In this document: positions 21,384 through 32,701 of the stretch, in pieces | Numbering within the stretch: the stretch's first letter is position 1 | How the letters are laid out: each line of letters opens with the position of its first letter | Assembly: GCA_946800325.1 (NCBI GenBank) | Contig: OX326960.1 | Span: forward strand, 23,427,150 to 23,491,149 | Direction: 5' to 3' | DNA length: 64,000 nt | Origin: Luzula sylvatica | Taxonomy: Eukaryota; Streptophyta; Magnoliopsida; Poales; Juncaceae | The notes under the pieces: model-generated | The model's database searches: none | Seen by the model: only the letters and a program-made list of their open reading frames with translations | Told to the model about the DNA's origin: nothing | Position numbers and translations under genes: made by a program

Positions 21384-22813
21384 TGTTGGTTCAAATTTCC
21401 TGATAGTTTGATTATTTCAAAACACTGTCATTACTAATGTATACATCCAGAAAAGTGCAGGATAACATAGGTACGATACAAAGATGAAGGAGGACTTGTG
21501 AAGGAGGACTTCATTGGATTACATCAAGAATCAGGACATGAAGTCTCAAGATAAACAAGAAAAGAAGAACACGAGGAAGGCCATTGGAATACATCAAGAA
21601 TCAAGATGTTGAAGCCTTCCGTGAGTGGGATACGCCACAAATAAACCATAGTTACAAACCTAGTAGAACTCAAGTAAAATCATGTTCAAAATAACAAAGA
21701 GTTCAGTCAAGCAGGAAGTGCGTTATGAACGAACTCCAAGTCCGTTCAGAACGGACTTGCCACATATCAAAACTTTAAAGCTTGATTAGAACCAAACGTG
21801 TCACAGGGATGTGTGCGTTCGAACGAACAATCATGTCCGTTCGAACGAACAATCATGTCCGTTCGAACGGAAAATTAGAATCCGTTCACCCACCTTCTGA
21901 GTGCGTTGAACGGACAATCCTTCCTGTGAACGGAAAAATGTCACAGGGATGTGTGCGTTCGAACGAACACACATGTGCGTTCGAACGGACAACCTGGAAT
22001 CCGTTCACCCACTTTTCAGTGCGTTGAACGGACTCTTGTTCCTGTGAACGCAAAATGCTATGTATAATTGAGTCCGTTACGAACGGACATTGTCCGTTCG
22101 AATGGACCCAAGATGTACTTGCACGTTATTTTGAAACGGCTAGTGCAAACTACAAGTGCGTTCTGAACGGACTTTAATGCGTTCGAACGCACTACAAGTT
22201 TTCTGAAGGATTTCTATAGAGAGTATAAATAGAATCCTTCATGGGTCTCTCTCTCCCACTCCTTCATTTTAAAACATTCAAACCTAAAAAGAGAGAAACC
22301 CTAAGCTGTGATTATCTATATCCATTGATAGCTTGAGAAACCTCTTTAGATCGTTGATCTACTTTCGATATTCTCCACTAATCGTATCCCACTCACGTGA
22401 CCGATCACGTTGTAGCTCGATTAGTGAAAAAGTGTAATAGGCTAGTGCAACAAATTGTAAAGAGCCTAAGCTATAGATCGATAGAAGCGTGTAAATCGAT
22501 CTAGGCAAATCCTTGTAATCGAGTTGAGTTGGAATTCAATCGAAAGCCAAAAAGAGGCACAAGGCATTCCCGGAGACGTAGGTACTCGCAAATAATTGAG
22601 TCGGTCAATTAAGCGAGTAAAGGGTGAGTTAAAGCTACAAAGCAACCACCTACCGAACTTCGTAAACAAACATCTTGTGTCAAAGTGTTTGTACGGTATC
22701 ATCTTTATCATCTAAATTATTATTTATTCCGCACCGTAAATTAGGTTTAAATCTAAACTAAGTGTAAGTTAGATTGCCAAATTTACCCCCCTCTAGGTTA
22801 GAATTAACCAACA
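21384..22813 (+). repeat. 3' LTR of B
   Basis: 1430 bp, nearly identical to 14673-16082. The 20-bp length difference is one tandem duplication of an AACG motif unit near 21826-21866. TATA box at 22224-22231. Confidence 0.95.
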
Positions 22814-23577
22814 AAAAGTTCAAAGAGTTTCAAAACGAAGTTGAAAATCAGCTAGTCAAGAAAATTAAATCCATTCGATCGGATCGAGGAGGCGAATATT
22901 TGAGCTATGAGTTTGAAGATCATCTAAAAGATTGGGGAATAGTTCCACAAAGGACTCCAGCAGGAACGCCACAATGGAATGGCGTATCTGAGAGGAGGAA
23001 TCGGACCTTGTTGGACATGGTTCGATCCATGATGAGTCAAACTTCCCTTCCAAAACCGTTTTGGGGATTTGCCCTAGAGATAGCGGCTTTCTTATTGAAC
23101 CGCATACCTTCTAAATCGGTACAAAAGACGCCATATGAGAAGTGGTTTGGAAATGTTCCGAAGTTGTCTTTTGTTAAGATTTGGGGTTGCGAAGCATATG
23201 TTCGAAAATTAATGTCGGACAAGCTCGAACCCAAGTCTGATAAATGTTTATTTGTCGGGTATCCTAAAGAAACGAAAGGATATTATTTCTATCTTCAAAA
23301 CGAAAATAAAGTTTTCGTAGCTCGAAGAGGTGTCTTCCTTGAGGAGGATTTTATCTCTAGGCGAGTTGTGGGGAATGAAATAGATCTCGAAGAAGTTCGA
23401 GACCCGCAAATGAATGTTGAACCGATGAATGTTGATCCGGTTTCTTCAAATGTTGATGATCCGGAGTCAAGTGCACAAGGCGCAATTCGTAGATCGGGTA
23501 GGATTCGTCAAGAGCCTATACGATATGGTTTTATCGTGGCAACTGACGATGAAGTCGAATTCATAGATGATGAACCG
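22814..23577 (+). pseudogene. Integrase C-part of A
   Basis: It resumes integrase directly after B with KFKEFQNEVENQLVKKIKS. The second catalytic Asp (RSDRGGEY) and the Glu (VSERRN) are present, followed by the PFWGFALEIAAFLLNRIPSK segment and the GYPKETKGYYFY C-terminal domain. It then runs into the linker RRSGRIRQEPIRYGF typical of the stretch before copia RT. The frame ends only because C inserted at 23578; RT resumes at 30300. Motif residues are intact. Confidence 0.9.
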
Positions 23578-25337
23578 TGATAACACGTAAAATAGGTCGT
23601 TTAAAAGGGTAAATTCAATCTCACGAGTTAATTAAAACAATTTATAAACAAATACTAGAATAGGCTAAGTAGAGGTTCGTTCCAAGGAAATTTTGCGTAT
23701 AATCGAATGCGAATTTCTAAAATTATTTATACGGATCCAAAAATTATGAAAAATTGGGAAAATGAATATCCAGATCTCACAAACAGATGCTAAAAATTTC
23801 AAATTTTAATTCACAATATTCAGCTCTACACAATTATTCTTTTGAGATTCAATGATGCACAATTTCCAGATTTGCATGTGTTGCATTCAAAAATTCATAT
23901 CAAATAGGAAATTTTATTATTTTGAATGAGACAAAAATATTATGAAACTAAACTTAACAATCTAATCAATGATTCAAGATTTGTAATTTTTTCAGGTCTA
24001 AAAAGGTACAAACAATCAGGATCAAAACTGGCCAGAGACTAATACAAGATCTAGTTGCCTAATCAATTGAACTTGTAAAATCAACAACAAATAGAAAAGG
24101 GCAGTAAATTGATTTATTCAAAAACTATATTAAACTAAAGATCTAGATATAACCAGTGATATTGAGAAAGAATTATTTTTGAGTATTTTTCTATTTTAAA
24201 TGGAATTAACCAAACAGCACAAAACAATCAAGTATTTCACAAAGGAAAAATAGGAAAATTACGAAATAAGATCCACAAAAATTCTACAAATTGTATCTTA
24301 TCAAATATAACAGATCTACAATCAAAATTTATTCAAATATAATATTTTCCTAATTAAAACACAACAATTGTAAAAGAGAGTACCGAAAAAGGAGAGAGTG
24401 AAGTCCAAGATCGATCTTGGCGTCGTCCTTGCTCCGTCACGTCTTGAGAGGAATGATGGGAGTAGGAGAGAAACTTCGAGACTCGTAGAGAGTGATGGAG
24501 GATGAAGATCCTCGAGAAGGCTTCGAAAAACGTGCTTCGACACGATCTTTTCGGCGAAAATGGCTCAAAGATGAGCAAGATGGAGCTTCGACGCTCTAAC
24601 AATGGACGGGAAGAGGCTAAGACCTTACCTTCCCCCAAAAATGGAGTGAGTGACCCAAGAGGTCCAAGGGTGTTTTGAGAAAGGAGTTTTGGGTGTCTTT
24701 TATAGGAGAAAAGAGGAGGAAACAATTTGAAAATTCCAGATCTGAGAATTCCACTTGTATGAGTAGATAGAGCCACTTGTGCTGAATCCAACGGTCTAAA
24801 AATCATCAAAATCGGTTAAGGAATGAGGGAGAAAACTCGAAAATACCCTTGGAGATATTTCTCAAAGATCCAGATTAATTCCTTTTAATTCATCCGAAAT
24901 TCAGCCCAAAAATTAGAAAAACGGGTCTGCTGGTTGGTCGCGGGTCTTCTTCCGTCACAGGGGATCTGGATAGGTTATTTTAGATCACTGATTTGTTGGC
25001 CTTGATGAGTTGAGTCAGTTTTGACCCATTTGCGTCCATTCGTATAACGAGTAACTCTCTTTGACCCGTTTGGAATAATAGCTCGATTTCTCTTTCATGC
25101 TTCCGTCAAATATCATCATATGATATATCAAATCGATCGGCGGGACGAGATGGATCCATCTACAGTCCTGGTTTTGCGAGATCCTGCACTTTTTACCTGA
25201 AATAACACAAAAACACATCTTAAAGTATTTTATCTCAATAATTTGGAATTATGAATATTTGGTATACTTTAATCATATTTATGTGTTTAAATTCTATATT
25301 TTGTGCATGTAAAAAGTGATGAAAAATCTCCTTATCA
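23578..25337 (-). repeat. 3' LTR of C
   Basis: In sense TGATAAGGAGATTTTTCATC to CCTATTTTACGTGTTATCA, 1760 bp. It matches the 5' copy except for small changes and a 354-bp length difference at 24907. Confidence 0.9.
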
Positions 25338-26690
25338 AATCTCCCCACACTTAAAAATTGTTTGTCCCGAAACAAGAATAAAATATAGAATTTAAGATCA
25401 AAATGAAAATTGCATGTTTAGGTTTTGTTAAAAATATATTCATCGATTTCAAAGTTCATTTTTTCAAAGAAAAGATTTTTCTATATTGAAAGAATTTATA
25501 TGAATCTTTTTAGAATCTATTTTCAAATGAAGTTTCACAATTTCAAAAGTTTTTTGAGAAAAATGGTCTCATTCGATAAAGATGATTAAACATCATATTT
25601 TAAATATTTTCACACCACAAATCACAAGGGTTATCATGAAAAAACATTAGTAAAACCACTTGTTCAATTTTGCAAAAATTATTCCTTAAATGTAATTTGT
25701 CACTTTTAAATCGCTCGGTACGTAAGTACTTGGTTCCTCTTTGATTTCTACTAAATTTCCCCAAATTGCGCTCGGTTTAAGACTTATTCTTTTCTTTTCT
25801 TTTCTTTTTCTTCTTCTTTTTTTTCTTTTTTCTTTTTCTTTTCTTTTCTCTTTTTTCGTGTTGCTTAAATGGTCTCCATGTTGTTCTTTAGCCGACCAAT
25901 GGTTACGGTTCGACCATGACCGCTTAATCAAACCCCATGAATCCGTGTGATCTTTAGCCGACCAATGGTTACGGTTCGACCAAGACCGCTTAATCAACCA
26001 CACGGACTCGACAATCTAAGCACTTTAACCCGTGACCCATAGAAAACTTTTTCGCACGACCAATGGTTACGGTTCGACCATGACCGGCTACTTTGGTTTG
26101 CCATAGACCCATGCACCCCTTTAGCCGACCAATGGTTACGGTTCGACCAAGACCGCTTAATCAAGGTGCATGGATTTCACGAATCAAGCATTGAGCGCAA
26201 TTTAGTTCCCGTTAATATAAACTCAAATCCCCATGAACGATCGAGATCTCTTAAGTGCAATTGGTCAATTTTTAGATTTAAGCAAAACTTACTAAAGTGG
26301 TTGAACAAGGTTTTTTTTTTTAGAAATTCTGAGTAAAATATGGGTTTAAGATTAAAATAATTGGTGTGTCACGTAAATCGAAAATCGACCAAATTTCAAT
26401 AAACTCCAATTTTGTGATTTCATTGATTAGGGTTCGAATCCCCAAAAGAATCTCTCAAAGAGCTTAATCAATTCCTTCAAATATCTTGTCATAATTTTGA
26501 GAGTAAAAATCAAAAAAATCGATGATTTATTCAATTAAGTGGAGAAAAACCTTTAACATGCAAAAACTCTTCTTTTTTTTTTCGAAAATTTTTAAATTTT
26601 TAGGATTTTTTCTAAAGTCAAAAAGAAAGAAAATAGGTCGTAAAAACCCTCCCCACACTTAGAGAGATAGCTCGTCCTCGAGCGAAAAAG
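25337..26690 (-). other. 3' interior of C without a gene
   Basis: It holds the polypurine tract (sense AAGTGTGGGGAGA at about 25339-25353), a pyrimidine-rich tract on the plus strand at 25786-25856, and the four-copy repeat at 25889-26165. No supported coding frame. Confidence 0.6.
25889..26165 (-). repeat. Four-copy 44-bp repeat in C
   Basis: Units with the plus-strand core GCCGACCAATGGTTACGGTT then CGACCA start near 25891, 25957, 26055 and 26124. They end in GACCGCTTAATCAA in most copies. Spacing is 66, 98 and 69 bp with unrelated sequence between, so this is not a simple tandem array. Confidence 0.75.
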
Positions 26691-26691
26691 A

Positions 26692-27612
26692 TTATTTCAA
26701 ATAAAAATAAGGGAGAGAGATGGAGAAATACGACCTTTTGTAGCGTGGGTTGCCTCCCCGCAAGCGCCCTTTATTTAACGTCGTTGAGCTCGACGTTTTG
26801 CCAGGGTTATCCTGCCTCGAAGTGGAAAGAATCACCATTGTGAGTTGCGGCTTTTCGACCACCTTGGAGCGTTCGTCTTGAGAGAGAGAGAGAAGGAGAC
26901 TGCTCGTTTTGTTTATTATGCGTGGAATTTCGTTTCGAGCGTGTGTCGAGATTGCCGTCAAAATCCGTGCTCTTTTACCTCGATCTTTCACGAATGAATT
27001 TGCCTTTGGCACTTCTTGGATCGGGGTGGTAACCGGTGTGAGCGCTTCAAATGTGTTTGGCATTTGTGATTTATCTACTAAAATTAGACCAATTTTTTCA
27101 TGAGAAGTATCAATGTTCTTGTTAATTGAATTTGATATAAAATTAAATGGAATTGATTCACCTTTGAGAATTGGAGAGACCTTTTCTTCTTCTTGTCCGT
27201 CCTTTATTTGAATTTTTGTGTCGAGATCTTGATACGCCAAAGCTTCGTTTTCTTCTTCGATCTTGATTGTCGCGTCGATTTCTTCCTCGAATTTCATCAC
27301 GCTAAGATCTTCGTTTTCGATTGTCGCTTCGATTTCTTCTTGTTTTTCAACCCTTACATCTTCACCTCCGATTCTCGTTTCGTATGTGATATCCTCATCG
27401 AATCTTCCCACACTTAATTCTTCGAACTCTTCCGAATTGTCGAGGGTATACTCGCGCATTTCTTCGCCATTGTTTTTTAAAGAGCACGGAAAAGTTTCAC
27501 ATTCGTTTGTTGGCTCGTGAGATTCGTGTGGAGGAAACTTACATTCTAATTTCTCGAGATTCTCCGATTCTTCGAATTGTTTGTTGAAATTTAACATCAT
27601 TTCCATCATCAA
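26692..27612 (-). CDS. Second ORF of C, Glu-rich protein (unknown)
   Basis: This 306-residue frame is very rich in Glu and Ile, with repeats such as EIEATIENEDLSVMKFEEEI and IDATIKIEEENEALAYQ. The segment SSSTTLNKGRLRGGNPRY is only the translation of the GCTTGCGGGGAGGCAACC signature, so the true end may be earlier. It is separated from the first ORF by about 100 bp. Similar acidic ORFs occur in plant Ty3 elements without pol, but I do not recognise a domain. Confidence 0.4.
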   Translation of the reverse strand: MMMEMMLNFNKQFEESENLEKLECKFPPHESHEPTNECETFPCSLKNNGEEMREYTLDNSEEFEELSVGRFDEDITYETRIGGEDVRVEKQEEIEATIENEDLSVMKFEEEIDATIKIEEENEALAYQDLDTKIQIKDGQEEEKVSPILKGESIPFNFISNSINKNIDTSHEKIGLILVDKSQMPNTFEALTPVTTPIQEVPKANSFVKDRGKRARILTAISTHARNEIPRIINKTSSLLLSLSQDERSKVVEKPQLTMVILSTSRQDNPGKTSSSTTLNKGRLRGGNPRYKRSYFSISLPYFYLK

Positions 27613-27711
27613 ATCTATTTTCGTTGAAAGCTTGTTGATCGCGTCGTATCGTGATGATTCTCCTTCGTCTTGATATTGTGTTGGTTGAGATTGAGGAAAC
27701 GTGCAATGTTG

Positions 27712-28077
27712 TTAGTATTCGTATGGAGATTCATCGAATTGAGAAGGTTCATATTGCATGTGATCGTGTTCTTGACCATAAAAGGGTGAATATTCATTTT
27801 GGAATTGATACGAGTTTGGAGAAGTTTCGGAATATGCATCATTGAAAGGTCCTTGATGAAGAGGTTCGTTTTGAAGCGGAGGTCGATAACGGCTTTGTGG
27901 ATGAAATTCGTCATTTCGATCGAAAAACTCGTCATCTTCGAAAAAGCTTGCGTTTCGTTGAGAGTGATTTCCTTCGTTGCATAGTCTTCTTTCTCGTTCT
28001 TCTTGTTCCATCATTACCCTTCGTACAGTTCGATCACACGATTCTTGTAGAGTTAATGTTTCGTCTTGCCAATCCAT
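27712..28077 (-). CDS. First ORF of C, short acidic protein (unknown)
   Basis: I start it at the internal ATG (28077), giving about 121 residues beginning MDWQDETLTLQESCDR. The sequence has a Glu/Arg-rich stretch (EQEERERR) and then a Gln/Asn/Tyr/Pro-rich tail ending ESPYEY. It has no zinc knuckle, protease or polymerase motif. It lies about 90 bp after the PBS, the place of gag, and may be a reduced gag or a coding-like filler. Function unknown. Confidence 0.45.
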   Translation of the reverse strand: MDWQDETLTLQESCDRTVRRVMMEQEERERRLCNEGNHSQRNASFFEDDEFFDRNDEFHPQSRYRPPLQNEPLHQGPFNDAYSETSPNSYQFQNEYSPFYGQEHDHMQYEPSQFDESPYEY

Positions 28078-28166
28078 CGTGAATGTACTTCGCAAAATAA
28101 GAGAAAAAGAAAGTGAATTAGAAAAATTCAAGAATTTCAAGATTTCGAAAATACTTCAACAAAAAA

Positions 28167-28184
28167 TCCCCGGCAGCGGCGCCA
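28167..28184 (-). other. Primer-binding site of C (tRNA-Asp type)
   Basis: The sense strand reads TGGCGCCGCTGCCGGGGA two bases after the 5' LTR. This resembles the Athila/Tat PBS complementary to the 3' end of plant tRNA-Asp. Confidence 0.85.
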
Positions 28185-28186
28185 TT

Positions 28187-30299
28187 TGATAACACGTAAA
28201 ATAGGTCGTTTAAAAGTGTAAATTCAATCTCACGAGTTAATCAAAACAATTTATAAACAACTACAAGAATAGGCTAAGTAGAGGTTCGTTCCAAGGAAAT
28301 TTTGCGTATAATCGAATGCGAATTTCTAAAATTATTTCTACGGATCCAAAAATTATGAAAAATTGGTAAAATGAATATTCAGATCTCACAAACAGATGCT
28401 AAAAATTTCAAATTTTAATTCACAATATTCAGCTCTACACAATTATTCTTTTGAGATTCAATGATGCACAATTTCCAGATTTGCATGTGTTGCATTCAAA
28501 AATTCATATAACATAGGAAATTTTATTATTTTGAATAAGACAAAAAGATTATGAAACTAGACTTAACAATATAATCAATGATTCAAGATTTGTAATTTTT
28601 TCATGTTTAAAAAGGTACAAACAATCATGATCAAAACTGGCCAGAGACTAATACAAGATCTAGTTGCCTAATCAATTGAAATTGTAAAATCAACAACAAA
28701 TAGAAAATGACAGGAAATTGATTTATTCAAAAACTATATTAAACTAAAGATCTAGATCTAAACAGTGATATTGAGAAAGAATTATTTTTGAGTATTTTCT
28801 ATTTTAAATGGAATTAACCAAACAGCACAAAACAATCAAGTATTTCACAAAGGAAAAATAGGAAAATTACGAAATAAAATCCACAAAAATTCTACAAATT
28901 GTATCTTATCAAATATAACAGATCTACAATCAAAGTTTATTCAAATCTAATATTTTCCTAATTAAAACACAACAATTGTAAAAGAGAGTACCGAAAAAGG
29001 AGAGAGTGAAGTCCAAGATCGATCTTGGCGTCGTCCTTGCTCCGTCACGTCTTGAGAGGAATGATGGGAGTAGGAGAGAAACTTCGAGACTCGTAGAGAG
29101 TGAGGGAGGCTGAAGATCCTCGAGAAGGCTTCGAAAACCGTGCTTCGACACGATCTTTTCGGCGAAAATGGCTCAAAGATGAGCAAGATGGAGCTTCGAC
29201 GCTCTAACAATGGAGGGGAAGAGGCTAAGACCTTACCTTCCCCCAAAAATGGAGTGAGTGACCCAAGAGGTCCAAGGGTGTTTTGAGAGAGGAGTTTTGG
29301 GTGTCTTTTATAGGAGAAAAGAGGGGGAAACAATTTGAAAATTTCAGATCTGAGAATTCCACTTGCATGAGTAGATAGAGCCACTTGTGCTGAATCCAAC
29401 GGTCTAACAATCATCAAAATCGGTTAAGGGATGAGGGAGAAAACTCGAAAATATCCTTGGAGATATTTCTCAAAGATCCAGATTAATTTCCTTTTAATTC
29501 ATCCGAAATTCAGCCCAAAAATTAGTTCATCTCCATTGGGACAGAAATGGACAGAATGGGCCTTCGTTTTGTTGTTTAATTCCTTCTTGGGATGGGAAAT
29601 GGAGAGGTCCAATATAATGGATTGGAGAGGATTTATTTTTCTGTTGGAGCCAAAAGAGAGTTTGTTCAAACAACCCTTGATGATTTTCTGTGGCGTACAT
29701 ACTGTATCTCAGCGTGTAAAGAGAAGAGAGAGAGGGATGTCAGTGCCTTGCAGCGTGGGTTACACACTCTATAATTCACACGAGATCGCGCGCACAGTCC
29801 TCTGTTGACTGGTCAGCATTTGATCCGCTGCAGAGAGAGTTGGTGTGGTCCTCCGTGTGACGAACAACGGCCAGAGAGTAAAACGGGTCTGTTGGTTGGT
29901 CGCGGGTCTTCTTCCGTCACAGGGGATCTGGATAGGTTATTTTAGATCACTGATTTGTTGGCCTTGATGAGTTGAGTCAGTTTTGACCCATTTACGTCCA
30001 TTCGTATAACGAGTAACTCTCTTTGACCCGTTTGGAATAATAGCTCGATTTTTCTTTCATGCTTCCGTCAAATATCATCATATGATATATCAAATCGATC
30101 GGCGGGACGAGATGGATCCATCTACAGTCCTGGTTTTGCGAGGTCCTGCACTTTTTACCTGAAATAACACAAAAACACATCTTAAAGTATTTTATCTTAA
30201 TAACTTGGAATTATGAATATTTGGTATACTTTAATCATATTTATGTGTTTAAATTCTATATTTTGTGCATGTAAAAAGTGATGAAAAATCTCCTTATCA
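28187..30299 (-). repeat. 5' LTR of C
   Basis: 2113 bp with the same termini. It carries 29526-29879, which the 3' copy lacks. Confidence 0.9.
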
Positions 30300-30671
30300 A
30301 ACCGACATCTTATCTCAAGGCTATGGAAAGCGAGGATTCCAAAAGGTGGCAAACTGCCATGAAATCCGAGATTCAATCCATGTACGATAATCAAGTTTGG
30401 AACTTGATTGATCCACCTCCCGGGGTTAAACCAGTTGGATGTAAGTGGGTCTTCAAGAAGAAGACCGACATGGATGGGAATGTAAACACTTATAAAGCAC
30501 GGCTTGTGGCGAAAGGTTTCAAACAAATTCATGGTGTAGACCATGAAGAAACGTTTTCTCCCGTAGCAATGCTTAAATCCATACGGATCTTACTTGCTAT
30601 CTCTGCGTATTATGACTACGAGATTTGGCAAATGGATGTCAAAACCGCATTCCTTAATGGGAATTTAGAAG
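30300..30671 (+). pseudogene. Reverse transcriptase N-part of A
   Basis: After C, the frame resumes with TSYLKAMESEDSKRWQTAMK and continues through PVGCKWVFKKKTDMDGNV, YKARLVAKGFKQIHGVDHEE and TFSPVAMLKSIRILLA to QMDVKTAFLNGNLE. These are the standard copia RT N-terminal blocks, with the first catalytic Asp in MDVKTAFL. It is cut off by the A3 LTR at 30672 before the YVDD box, which is absent from the window. Confidence 0.9.
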
Positions 30672-31702
30672 TGAAAGAAGTACAGTTTCGGATCAACCGT
30701 AAAAGTGTACACAAGGTTGAACGAATGTAAGCGTACATTTGTAGCCATAACTTTCAGTGGGAAAATCCGATTTGAATGGTTCAAATTGGGTTAGATAGAT
30801 AATAAGATTATCTATAACCTTCATGTAGAAATATATTTCATATGAACGAAGTATAAGTGTCGTTTATGTGAAATACCGAAAAGGTGCAATAGTATGACAT
30901 ACAGTTAGTAAAACAGTCATAACTTTTGCATACGAACTCCAATTGGTCTGGGCCAAATTGTGTTGTGTATATAATAAGATTATCTACAACTTTCATGTTG
31001 GTTTATTTTCTGTCAGAGAAATGTATCAATTTCGTCTGGACCGAATACTGAACAGGTTCATGCACTTTTCTGTGTGAAAGGGTGTATATTGGATATACAT
31101 GCCTCTTGGCTAATCATAATCCTATTAGATATAAATAGGATATTTTCTCTCTCATTTGATATCAGTTGAATCAATCTAAGCAAGTGATTATTCTGCCAAA
31201 TACACCAAAAAGAAAGAGAGAATTCAGATTTGATCTTTCTCAAAGTGAAAAAGGTGCGAAGAGAGAGAAATCGAGAAAGGAGTTTCTTGAGAGATAGAGA
31301 ATCAATTCGATCGAGCAAGTTCGCCGTACATCGTCTAGGCAGTTGTACTCACGACCGGCGTCTTACGAATCAAGGTGGATACACGTAGAGGAGCAACATC
31401 TGAGGCTCTCACGGTTGTGATCGATTCGGAGGAGTAGATTGTCTCGGAGACGAAATCAAGCGAATCGGCGAAGTCAACGAGCGGTGGAATACGCGTGGTG
31501 TGGGACGCACGGATTGTCACCAACGTGACAGAAGATAGAAGGCAGCGATCAACCCTTCGAGTGCAATCAATTTTGCACCGGTATGAATCTATCATTCTAT
31601 TGCATCGTACCCTCGAAGTCATGGCGTGATCTCGGGAATCGGGGAATCGGACCGGGCCTTCATTCCGCTGCGCAGGCCCGGGGTCGAGGATATTTCCCTT
31701 CA
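30672..31702 (+). repeat. 5' LTR of A3
   Basis: TGAAAGAAGTACAG to ATATTTCCCTTCA, 1031 bp. TATA box at 31130-31137. GATAAT palindromes start at 30796 and 30968, 172 bp apart. It is closest to the LTR of A2. Confidence 0.88.
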
Positions 31703-31703
31703 G

Positions 31704-31715
31704 TGGTATCAGAGC
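31704..31715 (+). other. Primer-binding site of A3 (initiator tRNA-Met)
   Basis: TGGTATCAGAGC, two bases after the LTR. Confidence 0.93.
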
Positions 31716-31967
31716 GATCGCAATCGATTCGAGGGTCGAATCATAGTCGTATATTCGATATACGCACGGGTTATCAAAGTTCGTACCCGTTTGCATGATG
31801 TTACATATAGAGAATGTCAAATTCCATTAAAATCACAAGTGAAATTCGCTAGAGATCGATCAAAAGTTGATTGAGAGTATCTAGGAATGATCGTGAAAAG
31901 GTTTCATGATTGATCGTTTTGGAAACGAGCGAAAACAGGCTAAACAGCGTAAAAATCGCATAGTCCG

Positions 31968-32415
31968 TTACAACGGACTGGAGTTCCATTGTAACGGACA
32001 CTGTATAGGATACAGGAATTGGGGATAATTTGCCAGTATCACATAGTCCGTTACAACGGACTTGGATTTCCGTTGTAACGGACCCTGTATATGATACGAG
32101 GATTCGGGGATGCCTAGGATGTCTTTTGGAGTCCGTTATAACGGACATGGTCCGTTGTAACGGAAGTCTACGCAGTCGGTCCGTGGTAACGGACATTTAG
32201 TTGCGTTATAACGGACTGGTTACTGGAAATTTGGACAAAGGTTTGCAGAAAATAGCGTTGTAACGGACCTAGGTTGCGTTACAACGGACATGTTTCTGGA
32301 AATTTTGGACAATCACCCGATTAAATAGCGTTGTAGCGGACTAGAGTTCCGTTGTAACGGAGTGCCAAGGAAACTGGAGGTCCGTTATAATGGACTATGG
32401 TGCGTTATAATGGAC
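31968..32415 (+). repeat. CCGTTNNAACGG array in the A3 leader
   Basis: About fourteen motifs of the type GTCCGTTACAACGGAC, TTCCGTTGTAACGGAC or GTCCGTTATAACGGAC lie in 450 bp, often in pairs 5-9 bp apart. They replace the GATAAT modules found at this place in A1 and A2. The half-sites equal those of the B array with a different 2-bp centre. Confidence 0.85.
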
Positions 32416-32701
32416 TGGTTTCTGGTTGCTGATTTTGTTTTCGTAATAACTTTGGCTACAAAACTTGGAATTTTGAGTTCTTTATATCGATTTGATCGGC
32501 ATCAATCATACTAGCATATAATTAGATAATTATTTATAATAATTAGACTCCCAAATAAAATCATATGCATATCGAAAATCTTGTGATAGTGATATAATAT
32601 GATTATGTCACGAATTTAGAAACATGCAATGGCATGATCCCTCATAATATTTAAGTCATGGAAATGCCTTCCATATCCACAACCATCGAGATTGATATGA
32701 C

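Larger units (their letters stand above)
14673..22813 (+). mobile_element. Young non-autonomous copia-like element B
   Basis: B is bounded by two LTRs and an exact duplication AAAAG (14668-14672 and 22814-22818). It has a tRNA-Met PBS and a polypurine tract. The internal 5.3 kb encodes gag, an overlapping zinc-knuckle ORF and a third ORF, but no protease, integrase, RT or RNase H. By eye the LTRs differ at about six bases plus one 20-bp duplication over 1.4 kb, so it is the youngest insertion here. Movement would need enzymes from another element. Confidence 0.92.
23578..30299 (-). mobile_element. Non-autonomous Ty3-type (Athila/Tat-like) element C
   Basis: C lies on the minus strand: 5' LTR 30299-28187, PBS to tRNA-Asp, 2.8-kb interior, polypurine tract, 3' LTR 25337-23578. 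The duplication AACCG is exact (23573-23577 and 30300-30304). It lacks recognisable protease, RT, RNase H and integrase. Athila/Tat affinity rests on the PBS, the AAGTGTGGGGAGA tract and the GCGCTTGCGGGGAGGCAACC signature near 26752-26775, familiar from plant Ty3 elements. Confidence 0.86.

Noticed and set aside
29431..29808. 125-residue ORF in the 5' LTR of C
   Set aside because: It spans LTR sequence and the 354-bp block. It has no domain, and the block is absent from the other LTR.
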